Assembly: GCF_014235185.1 (NCBI RefSeq)
Contig: NZ_CP060131.1
Location: 2,115,501-2,179,500 of the forward strand
Direction of reading: 5' to 3'
DNA: 64,000 nt
From: Pseudonocardia petroleophila
GTDB lineage: Bacteria; Actinomycetota; Actinomycetes; Mycobacteriales; Pseudonocardiaceae
In this document: positions 18,928 to 28,216 of the stretch, one piece after another
Layout: every line of letters starts with the position of its first letter
Numbering within the stretch: position 1 is the first letter of the stretch
Translations under genes and position numbers: made by a program
Notes under the pieces: generated by a model
Database searches by the model: none
Seen by the model: only the letters and a program-made list of their open reading frames with translations
What the model was told of the DNA's origin: nothing

Positions 18928-20198
18928 TCGCAGCGCGTAGAGCCGGGCGGTCGGCGCTGATCGCCGGCGCACTGGCCAGCTCACTCCTGCTCGCCGCGTG
19001 CGGCAGCACGGCCGACACCGCGGGCGGCACCGAGGGTGCCGGCGGCGTGATCACCGACAAGGGCGTCACCGACACCACGATCACGCTCGGGATCATGGGC
19101 GACACCAGCGGCGTGTTCAAGAACCTCGGCGCCGGCCTCAACGCCGGCAACCAGCTGTGGGCCGACGACGTCAACGCCGCGGGCGGCATCTGCGGCCGCC
19201 AGGTCGAGATCGAGGTCGTCGACCACGGCTACAAGGCCGACGTCGCGAAGACCCTGTACCCGCAGCTCGAGCCGAACGTCCTCGGCATGGTGCAGCTGCT
19301 GGGCTCCCCGGTGCTCGCCGCGCTGGAGCCGAACCTCATCGAGGACGACATGCTGGCGGCGCCGGCGTCGTGGTCCTCGGAGGTGCTCGACAACCCGGGC
19401 ATCATGATGATCGGCACCACCTACGACCTGGAGGTCGTCAACGGCCTGGCCTACCTGCAGCAGCAGGGCCTGATCGCCGACGGCGACACCATCGGTCACA
19501 TCTACATCGACGGCGAGTACGGCGGCAACGGGCTCAAGGGCTCGCAGTACTACGCCGAGCAGCACGGCCTCACGATCAACGAGGCCAAGGTGACCTCGAC
19601 CGACAACGACCTCACCGGCATCGTCACCGGCATGCGCGGCGCGGGCGTCAAGGCCATCGTGCTCACCACGACCCCGGGCCAGACCGCGTCGGCGCTGGCC
19701 GCCAACCAGGCGCTCGGGCTCAACGTCCCGGTGCTCGGCAACAACCCGACGTTCGACCCGGCGCTGCTGGACACCCCGGCCGCGTCGGCCCTGGGCAACC
19801 TCTACGTCTCGGCGTCCAACGCGCCGTTCTCCTCGCCGAACCCCAAGGCCGTCGAGGTCACCACGGAGTTCAAGGCGGCGTACCCGGACGCCCCGCGCAA
19901 CGCGGGCATCACCACCGGCTACACCGAGGGCCTGGTGTGGCAGAACGTGCTCGAGGCGGCGTGCGAGGCCGGTGACCTCAGCCGGGCGGGCGTCAAGACC
20001 GCGCTCACCACGCTGACCTCGGTCGACACCGAGGGCCTCGTCGACGTGCTCGACTACAGCTCGCCGGGCGCGCCCCCCACGCGCGGCGTCTACATCGCGC
20101 AGGTCGACGGCTCCGTCGAGGGTGGGCTGCGCGAGGTCGCGCCGCTGTTCACCTCGCCGGAGGCCGAGTCCTACGTGGCTCCGTTCCAGGAGAGCTGA
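18924..20198 (+). CDS. ABC importer substrate-binding lipoprotein (Peripla_BP_6 family)
   Basis: A 424-residue lipoprotein with a basic start, hydrophobic stretch and lipobox LLAAC (Cys near residue 25). The mature part is a two-lobed type I binding protein: ITLGIMGDTSGVFKNLGAGLNAG, then VNAAGGICGRQVEIEVVDHGY. The ligand cannot be named from sequence; LivK, urea and short-chain amide binders share this fold. Last gene of the importer operon, followed by a strong hairpin. Confidence 0.9.
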   Translation: MIAARRAGRSALIAGALASSLLLAACGSTADTAGGTEGAGGVITDKGVTDTTITLGIMGDTSGVFKNLGAGLNAGNQLWADDVNAAGGICGRQVEIEVVDHGYKADVAKTLYPQLEPNVLGMVQLLGSPVLAALEPNLIEDDMLAAPASWSSEVLDNPGIMMIGTTYDLEVVNGLAYLQQQGLIADGDTIGHIYIDGEYGGNGLKGSQYYAEQHGLTINEAKVTSTDNDLTGIVTGMRGAGVKAIVLTTTPGQTASALAANQALGLNVPVLGNNPTFDPALLDTPAASALGNLYVSASNAPFSSPNPKAVEVTTEFKAAYPDAPRNAGITTGYTEGLVWQNVLEAACEAGDLSRAGVKTALTTLTSVDTEGLVDVLDYSSPGAPPTRGVYIAQVDGSVEGGLREVAPLFTSPEAESYVAPFQES

Positions 20199-20207
20199 CC
20201 CGCTCGA

Positions 20208-20246
20208 CCGACGGGCCCCGGGGTACGCACCCCCGGGGCCCGTCGG
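20208..20246 (+). terminator. Strong hairpin terminator after the importer operon
   Basis: A perfect 16-bp inverted repeat (20208-20223 with 20231-20246) and 7-nt loop lie 10 bases after the binding-protein stop. The stem is almost all G/C and lacks a U-tract, the usual actinobacterial form. Confidence 0.85.
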
Positions 20247-20314
20247 CGTTCCCGGGGTCGGGATCGGGGTCGTCCCCGAGGTCCGGGGTCCCGCCCGGCG
20301 GCACGCTGGGAGCC

Positions 20315-20542
20315 ATGGAACAGCACATCGACACCGTCCCCACCCGCCCCGTCGTCCGCCTCACGCGCAGCCGCGACGACCGCATGGTCGCCGGCGTCTG
20401 CGGCGGCGCCGCCCGCGCCTACGGCCTGGACCCGGCCCTGCTGCGCCTGGCCCTGGTCCTGCTCACCGTGTTCGGGGCGGGCGCCGGCGCCATCGCCTAC
20501 GTCGCCGCGTGGATCCTCGTGCCGGAGGAGCCCGCCTCCTAA
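20315..20542 (+). CDS. PspC-domain small membrane protein
   Basis: A 75-residue protein with the PspC domain pattern: RSRDDRMVAGVCGGAARAYGLDPALLRLA, then a membrane helix LVLLTVFGAGAGAIAYVAAWILVP. PspC proteins respond to envelope stress or act as small membrane sensors. It stands alone after the importer terminator and converges with the next gene. Confidence 0.88.
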   Translation: MEQHIDTVPTRPVVRLTRSRDDRMVAGVCGGAARAYGLDPALLRLALVLLTVFGAGAGAIAYVAAWILVPEEPAS

Positions 20543-20557
20543 CGGCCCGGGACCGGA

Positions 20558-21148
20558 TCAGGGGCGGGCGTGCCCGGACCAGTGGGCGAGCCGCTCCGTG
20601 GGACCCGCGTCCGGCCCGGACGCGACGACCGCGGCGAACGGCACGGGCCCGCCCCGCACGGCGGCCGGGACGAGGGGCGCCACGACCGCGAGCACCTGCT
20701 CCGGCACCGCCGGGTCGGGGAACTCCACCGGCTGCCCGGTGGCGACGGCCAGGTCCCAGCCGTGCACCAGCGTCTCGTTGAGGTACGCCCACACCGCGGT
20801 CCGGGCGGGCGCCCTGCCCCACGGGGCGACGACCTCGCGGTCCAGCACGCCGTCGGCCCGGTACACCGGCCACATCCGCTCGGTCGCCGCGGCGTACGCC
20901 TCGGCCCACCCGTCGTCGGGGACGCCGGTGACGACGGTGGGCTCGGTGGTGGGGTCGCCGCCCTCGCCGATGACGCGGGCGCGCCCGACCGTGGCGACGA
21001 GGTGCCCGAGGAGCGCCCGGACGTCGTACTCCGCGCAGGGGGTCGGGTCGTCGAGCCGGTCGGCCGGGACGGCGGCCATCAGCTCGCGGACCCAGGTGAG
21101 GGCCCGGGCGTAGGAGGGGCGGGGGTCGGTGATCTCCGTGGTGGTCAT
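20558..21148 (-). CDS. TIGR03086-type DinB-like metal-binding protein
   Basis: A 196-residue protein of the mycothiol-maleylpyruvate-isomerase/DinB-like superfamily. It shows WVRELMAAVPADRLDDPTPCAEYDVRALLGHLVATVGRA with a candidate metal-binding His, and NETLVHGWDLAVATGQPVEF with a second His in the place typical of the family. Enzymatic role unknown. ATG at 21148 is the family-like start; no Shine-Dalgarno precedes it, so translation may be leaderless. It is divergent from the WYL regulator, which may control it. Confidence 0.8.
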   Translation of the reverse strand: MTTTEITDPRPSYARALTWVRELMAAVPADRLDDPTPCAEYDVRALLGHLVATVGRARVIGEGGDPTTEPTVVTGVPDDGWAEAYAAATERMWPVYRADGVLDREVVAPWGRAPARTAVWAYLNETLVHGWDLAVATGQPVEFPDPAVPEQVLAVVAPLVPAAVRGGPVPFAAVVASGPDAGPTERLAHWSGHARP

Positions 21149-21209
21149 GGGAGGAGCCTCGCGCGTAATCACGCCATCTCCTGTCGTGTATTCGTGGCAT
21201 CCTCGACGG

Positions 21210-22145
21210 ATGCGCGCCGACCGGCTCCTCTCGCTGATCCTGCTGCTGCGCCACCGCGGCCGGATGTCGGCCGCGGCGCTCGCGCGCGAGCTGGAGGTCT
21301 CCACGCGCACGGTGCTGCGCGACATCGAGGCGCTGTCGCTCGCGGGCGTGCCCGTCTACGCCGAGCGCGGCCGCACGGGCGGGTTCGCGCTGCTGCCCGG
21401 CTACACCACCGACCTGACCGGCCTCACGCACGACGAGGCGCGGGCCCTGCTGGTGGCCGGGGCGCGCACCCCGTCACCCGCGCTGGCCGCGGCGATGCGC
21501 AAGGTGGTCGCGGCGCTCCCGGACGCCCAGCGCGACACCGCGACCCGGGCCGCGGGCCGGGTCGTGCAGCGGCCCGAGCGGATGCTGTCCGACCGCGCGG
21601 CCGACGACGGCGGCGTCCTGCGCGCCGTCCAGGAGGCGGTGTTCTCGGCCCGGCGCGTGCGGCTGCTCTACGCCGCGCGCGACGAGGAGCCGCGGTGGCG
21701 CACCGTCGACCCGCTCGGCCTGGTCGACGCGGGCGGGCAGTGGTACCTGCTCGGCACCCGCGACGGCGCCGACCGGACCTACCGGCTCTCCCGGGCCCGC
21801 GCGGCCGAGGTGCTCGACGAGCCCGCCGCGACGGCCGCGGACGTGGACGTCGCGCGGCTGTGGGAGGAGCGGCGCACCCGCTTCCGGGAGGGGCTGGCGA
21901 ACCTGCCCGTGCGGATCCGGGTCCCGGCGACCCGGCGGGCGGACCTGCCGTCGACCCTCCCGGTCGACGCGGAGGAGCCCGACGGCCACCACGTCGTGCT
22001 CGACGTGCGGTTCGGCGGCGCGGAGCACGCCGAGACGGTCGTCTGGGGGCTTGCCCCGGACGCGGAGGTGCTGGCCCCGCCGGAGCTGCGCCGGGCCGTG
22101 GCGCGGCGCGCGCTGGCCACCGCCCGGCACCACGACCGGCCGTGA
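21210..22145 (+). CDS. WYL-domain transcriptional regulator (YafY type)
   Basis: A 311-residue regulator. An N-terminal winged helix (RLLSLILLLRHRGRMSAAALARELEVSTRTVLRDIEAL, read as overlapping pieces, about 3-45) is followed by the WYL domain (about 140-230, with VRLLYAARDEEPRWRTVDPLGLVDAGGQWYLLG in pieces) and a C-terminal WCX region. WYL regulators bind nucleotide-like or other small ligands. ATG at 21210 lies close to the divergent gene's start and lacks a clear ribosome-binding site. The likely target is the divergent DinB-like gene. Confidence 0.88.
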   Translation: MRADRLLSLILLLRHRGRMSAAALARELEVSTRTVLRDIEALSLAGVPVYAERGRTGGFALLPGYTTDLTGLTHDEARALLVAGARTPSPALAAAMRKVVAALPDAQRDTATRAAGRVVQRPERMLSDRAADDGGVLRAVQEAVFSARRVRLLYAARDEEPRWRTVDPLGLVDAGGQWYLLGTRDGADRTYRLSRARAAEVLDEPAATAADVDVARLWEERRTRFREGLANLPVRIRVPATRRADLPSTLPVDAEEPDGHHVVLDVRFGGAEHAETVVWGLAPDAEVLAPPELRRAVARRALATARHHDRP

Positions 22146-22159
22146 GGCGCCGGTCGTCG

Positions 22160-22324
22160 TCAGCGCCGCGGGCCGTCGTCGCGGAACAGGGCGCCCGGCT
22201 GCTCGTCGGGATTGGGCTCCGGGACCGGTGCCGGAGCCCCGGACCGCCGACGGCGGTCCAGCCACAGCAGGACCAGCCCGGCCGCGACGCAGACCGCGGC
22301 GAGCACGAACCAGAGCGCCTCCAT
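22160..22324 (-). CDS. Small single-pass membrane protein
   Basis: A 54-residue protein starting MEALWFVLAAVCVAAGLVLLWL, one membrane helix followed by a basic stop-transfer RRRR and a Pro-rich acidic tail ending FRDDGPRR. No family recognised. It lies convergent to the WYL gene and divergent from the next small gene. Upstream codons lack coding character, favouring ATG at 22324. Confidence 0.6.
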   Translation of the reverse strand: MEALWFVLAAVCVAAGLVLLWLDRRRRSGAPAPVPEPNPDEQPGALFRDDGPRR

Positions 22325-22421
22325 CCCTCGACAGTGCCCGACTCCGGCCGGCGCCGCCGGGGTTACCGACGAGTAGTCGTACGGAGGCGCCGGCCCGGCG
22401 GGATCCCTAGCGTCTCCGGAC

Positions 22422-22700
22422 ATGACCAGCGCAGCACACGTCCGGGCCGTCCGGGCCACCTCCGCCGCGACCGTGCTCACGGCGGCCTTCGGGGTGGCGG
22501 TCCTCGCCGCGGCCGACGGCTCCGCGCGGGCCGCGGCGCTCGTGCTCGCCAGCTGCCTGGCGACGTCGGCGGTCCCGGTGGCCGTCCGCGTGTGGGGCGG
22601 GCGCGCGCCGGACGCCGACGCCCTGTTCGTCCGCGTGCTGGTCAGCCTGTCGGGCTACCTGCTGCCGATGGCGGTCTTCCAGGCGCAGTTCGGGGCCTGA
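22422..22700 (+). CDS. Small membrane protein, unknown function
   Basis: A 92-residue protein with about three hydrophobic segments (TSAATVLTAAFGVAVLAAA, ALVLASCLATSAVPVAV, VLVSLSGYLLPMAVFQAQ). No family recognised. It is followed 9 bases later by a strong hairpin shared with groEL. ATG at 22422 is the only good start; no clear ribosome-binding site. Confidence 0.6.
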   Translation: MTSAAHVRAVRATSAATVLTAAFGVAVLAAADGSARAAALVLASCLATSAVPVAVRVWGGRAPDADALFVRVLVSLSGYLLPMAVFQAQFGA

Positions 22701-22709
22701 GTGCGAACG

Positions 22710-22750
22710 CCGCAGGGGCGGCACCCGGAACTCGGGTGCCGCCCCTGCGG
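22710..22750. terminator. Bidirectional terminator between a small gene and groEL
   Basis: A perfect 18-bp inverted repeat (22710-22727 with 22733-22750) around a 5-nt loop lies between two convergent genes (ends 22700 and 22780), so it can terminate both. Confidence 0.88.
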
Positions 22751-22779
22751 GACGTGCGGGTACTGCGGGGAGGCGGGAC

Positions 22780-25826
<3,047 letters not shown>

Positions 25827-25839
25827 TCCGGGCCTCTGA

Positions 25840-25855
25840 TGTGAGGCACGTCACA
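25840..25855. promoter_or_regulatory. Consensus CRP-binding site
   Basis: TGTGA-N6-TCACA, a perfect match to the CRP half-sites (25840-25844 and 25851-25855). It lies just after moeA and 331 bp before psd, placed to control a transcript reading through the leader into psd. Confidence 0.65.
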
Positions 25856-26055
25856 GTCCAAGGATGCAACATTCGGCGGGCCGGGGACGTCATACCGGTG
25901 AACGTTCGGCCGATCGGTGCACATCGCGGGGATCATCTCTCCGCGATCTGGACGATCGATCGCACGCTCAGGGATACTTTCCGCAGGCCCGGGTAACCAG
26001 GGCCCATCGCAAAGGACCTACCGCCCGTCGCTGGGGAGCGGACGAGCGGTTCCAC

Positions 26056-26098
26056 GGCCGGGGTCGTCGTCTCGGGGGATGACGGCCCCGGCCCTTTT
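26056..26098 (+). terminator. Intrinsic terminator or attenuator in the psd leader
   Basis: GGCCGGGGTCGTC (26056-26068) pairs with GACGGCCCCGGCC (26081-26093) with a single T-G wobble, and a TTTT run follows at 26095-26098. A U-tract is rare among hairpins in this window, which makes this the most classical intrinsic terminator seen. It precedes psd by about 90 bases. Confidence 0.75.
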
Positions 26099-26185
26099 GC
26101 GTCCGGGCGGTCGCGTACCGTAGCCGCGGCCACAGCGACCCCCTCGCCGGGTCATCCCTCGCCGGAGGAGCCGAGAACGCACCCC

Positions 26186-26899
26186 ATGTCCGATCCCGAC
26201 ACCCCCGCCGGCTTCTCCCCCCGCCACGTCGCCGGCCTCGTGCGCGAGGCGATCCCGCCGATGCACCCCGGTGGACGCCCGCTGGTCGCCGCGGTCGCGC
26301 TCGCGTCCGGGATCGTCCGGGCCCTCTCCGGCCGGGGCACCGCCACCGGCCTGCTCGCCACCGCCGCCACCGCCGCGTTCTTCCGCAACCCGCACCGCGT
26401 GCCGCCGCCGCGGACCGGGGTCGTGCTGGCCGCGGCCGACGGCACGGTCGCCACGGTCTCCGACGTGCTGCCGCCTCCGGAGCTCGGCCTGCCCGCCGAG
26501 ACCGTGCCGCGGGTCAGCGTCTTCCTGTCGGTGCTCGACGTGCACACCCAGCGCGTGCCCGTCGACGGCCGCGTCCTCGCCGTCACCTACACCCCCGGCG
26601 CGTTCCTCTCCGCCGACCTCGACAAGGCCAGCGAGGACAACGAGCGCAACTCCGTCCTGCTGGAGAGCACCGGCGGCGCGCGCGTCGGCGTCGTCCAGAT
26701 CGCGGGGCTGCTGGCGCGCCGGATCGTCTGCGACGTGGCCCCCGGCGACGAGGTCGCCGCGGGCGAGACCTACGGCCTGATCCGCTTCGGCTCGCGCGTC
26801 GACACCTACCTCCCGGCCGGCAGCGTCGTCGAGGTGGCGGTGGGGCAGCGCACGGTCGGCGGCGAGACGGTGCTGGCGACCCTGCCCGAGAGGGCCTGA
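26186..26899 (+). CDS. psd: Phosphatidylserine decarboxylase
   Basis: A 237-residue decarboxylase of the short actinobacterial/archaeal type, making phosphatidylethanolamine. Visible: two weak N-terminal hydrophobic segments, AAFFRNPHRVPP, SVFLSVLDVHTQRVPVDGRV (catalytic His region), PGAFLSADLDKASEDNERN and the C-terminal self-cleavage site in RFGSRVD, where Gly-Ser is cut to form the pyruvoyl group. It is 3 bases upstream of pssA and so in one operon with it. Confidence 0.93.
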   Translation: MSDPDTPAGFSPRHVAGLVREAIPPMHPGGRPLVAAVALASGIVRALSGRGTATGLLATAATAAFFRNPHRVPPPRTGVVLAAADGTVATVSDVLPPPELGLPAETVPRVSVFLSVLDVHTQRVPVDGRVLAVTYTPGAFLSADLDKASEDNERNSVLLESTGGARVGVVQIAGLLARRIVCDVAPGDEVAAGETYGLIRFGSRVDTYLPAGSVVEVAVGQRTVGGETVLATLPERA

Positions 26900-26902
26900 G
26901 CG

Positions 26903-28216
26903 GTGCCCGCCCCCTACCCCGCGGGCGTCCGGCTGCTGCCCAACGCCGTCACCGTCATCGCGTTGAGCGCAGGCCTGTCCTCGGTGTACTTCGCGCTCGG
27001 CGAGCGGTTCGACATGGCGGTGCTCGCCGTCGGCGTCGCCGCGCTGTGCGACGCCCTCGACGGACGGCTGGCCCGGCTCCTCGACGCCAGCACCCGGATC
27101 GGCGCGGAGCTCGACTCGCTGGCCGACCTCGTCTCCTTCGGGGTGTCGCCCGCGCTCGTGCTCTACGTCTGGCAGCTCCAGGCGTGGCAGATCGGCAGCG
27201 AGGGCCGGTTCGGCTGGGTCGTCGCGCTGACGTTCACCGTGTGCATGGCGCTGCGGCTCGCGCGGTTCAACACGCTCCTCGACGAGGAGGACGAGTACCC
27301 GTTCGCCAAGGAGTTCTTCGTCGGGGTGCCCGCCCCGGCCGCCGCGCTGGTGGCCGGGATCCCGCTGTTCGCCTCGCTGCACCTGGGCGAGGGCTGGTGG
27401 TCGGCCCCCGTCGTCGTCGGGGTGTGGATGCTGGTCGCGGCCGCGCTGATGGTGAGCAGGCTGCCGACGCTGTCGTTCAAGACCGTGCGGGTGGCGCCGC
27501 GGCTGATCGCGCCGCTGCTCGTGCTGGTCGGGCTGCTGGCCGCGGTGCTGGTGACCGCCCCGTTCCTCACCCTGGCCGTCGTCGGCCTGCTCTACCTCGG
27601 CGCGCTGCCGTACACGGTCTACCGCTACCGCTGGCTGTCCCGGCACCCCGAGGCCTGGGACGTGCCCGGTCGCGAGCGCCGGGCCGTGGTCCGCGCCGCG
27701 CGGTCGGCCCGGCGCCTGGGCCTGCGCCCGCCGCTGCGCCGCCGGGTCGCGGGCCGGGCGAGCGAGGTGGCGGGCCGGGCCCGCGGGGCCGTCGCGGGGG
27801 GCCGTGCGGCGCCTGGGCGACGACGGGCCGCCGCCGCGGCGCGCCCCCGGCCCCGGCCCGGCCGCGCCCCCGCCCGACCGCAACCGCCTGGGCCTGCGCC
27901 GGGCCCGCCGCCGCTGACACCTCCCCACGCCCCCGCGAGTTCGCCGCTCCCACCCCGCGAGTTTGCCGCTCCCACCCGGCGAGTTGCCGCTCCCACCCCG
28001 CGAGTTTCCGGCTGCCGCCCGGTGAGTTCGCGGTTGCCGCCCGGTGAGTTGGCCGCCGCGGCCCGGCGATTCGGCCGTCCCCACCCGGCGAGTGTGCCGA
28101 TGCCACCCGGCGAGTCGGCCGTCGGCGCTCGGGGCGTGGCCGGGACGACGTACGTGATCGGCCAACACGGCGTACGTGAACGGAAAACTCGCGGGGTGGA
28201 TAGCGTGGGGTCGTGA
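26903..28216 (+). CDS. pssA: CDP-diacylglycerol--serine O-phosphatidyltransferase, with C-terminus probably frameshifted
   Basis: The first 290 or so residues are a normal CDP-alcohol phosphatidyltransferase: motif DALDGRLARLLDASTRIGAELDSLAD (D-x2-DG-x2-AR-x8-G-x3-D-x3-D, read in pieces), about eight membrane helices, and ARFN after the catalytic loop. It makes phosphatidylserine for Psd. Beyond residue 296 the frame becomes low-complexity and runs through a 22-nt repeat array to a stop overlapping the next gene (GTGA). If one G is removed from the G6 run at 27796-27801, the frame instead reads AVRRLGDDGPPPRR and ends naturally at TGA 27915-27917 after NRLGLRRARRR. I judge that shorter form (about 338 residues) to be the real or ancestral protein. 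GTG at 26903. Confidence 0.85.
   Translation: MPAPYPAGVRLLPNAVTVIALSAGLSSVYFALGERFDMAVLAVGVAALCDALDGRLARLLDASTRIGAELDSLADLVSFGVSPALVLYVWQLQAWQIGSEGRFGWVVALTFTVCMALRLARFNTLLDEEDEYPFAKEFFVGVPAPAAALVAGIPLFASLHLGEGWWSAPVVVGVWMLVAAALMVSRLPTLSFKTVRVAPRLIAPLLVLVGLLAAVLVTAPFLTLAVVGLLYLGALPYTVYRYRWLSRHPEAWDVPGRERRAVVRAARSARRLGLRPPLRRRVAGRASEVAGRARGAVAGGRAAPGRRRAAAAARPRPRPGRAPARPQPPGPAPGPPPLTPPHAPASSPLPPREFAAPTRRVAAPTPRVSGCRPVSSRLPPGELAAAARRFGRPHPASVPMPPGESAVGARGVAGTTYVIGQHGVRERKTRGVDSVGS
27931..28145 (+). repeat. 22-nt tandem repeat array, about 10 units
   Basis: Units with consensus close to CCCGGCGAGTTTGCCGCTCC plus CA repeat head to tail. The GAGT core starts at 27937, 27959, 27981, 28002, 28024, 28046, 28068, 28090, 28112 and, degenerate, 28134. 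Spacing is 22 nt except for one 21-nt unit. The unit length is not a multiple of three, so it does not look selected as protein. It lies between the likely true end of pssA and the ATPase gene. Confidence 0.85.
28151..28199 (+). repeat. Direct repeat and inverted copy of the array unit
   Basis: After the array, TACGTGATCGG (28151-28161) recurs as TACGTGAACGG (28173-28183). Then GGAAAACTCGCGGGGTGG (28182-28199) is the reverse complement of an array unit (compare CCACCCCGCGAGTTTCC at 27993-28008). The array and this inverted copy could fold into a long hairpin just before the ATPase start. Confidence 0.6.

Larger units (their letters stand above)
25827..26185 (+). other. Long structured leader upstream of psd (candidate regulatory RNA)
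   Basis: A 359-base gap without a supported gene. From left to right it holds a consensus CRP site (25840-25855), a hairpin ATCGCGG/CCGCGAT (about 25924-25948), a short GGCCC/GGGCC hairpin near 25986-26004, and a terminator-like stem with a T-tract (26056-26098) about 90 bases before psd. CRP site plus leader plus intrinsic terminator suggests an attenuated transcript or a separate small RNA. No known riboswitch class was recognised. Confidence 0.45.

Noticed and set aside
27931..28145. Possible CRISPR array
   Set aside because: The 22-nt units are contiguous, with no unique spacers between them, and no cas genes are near.
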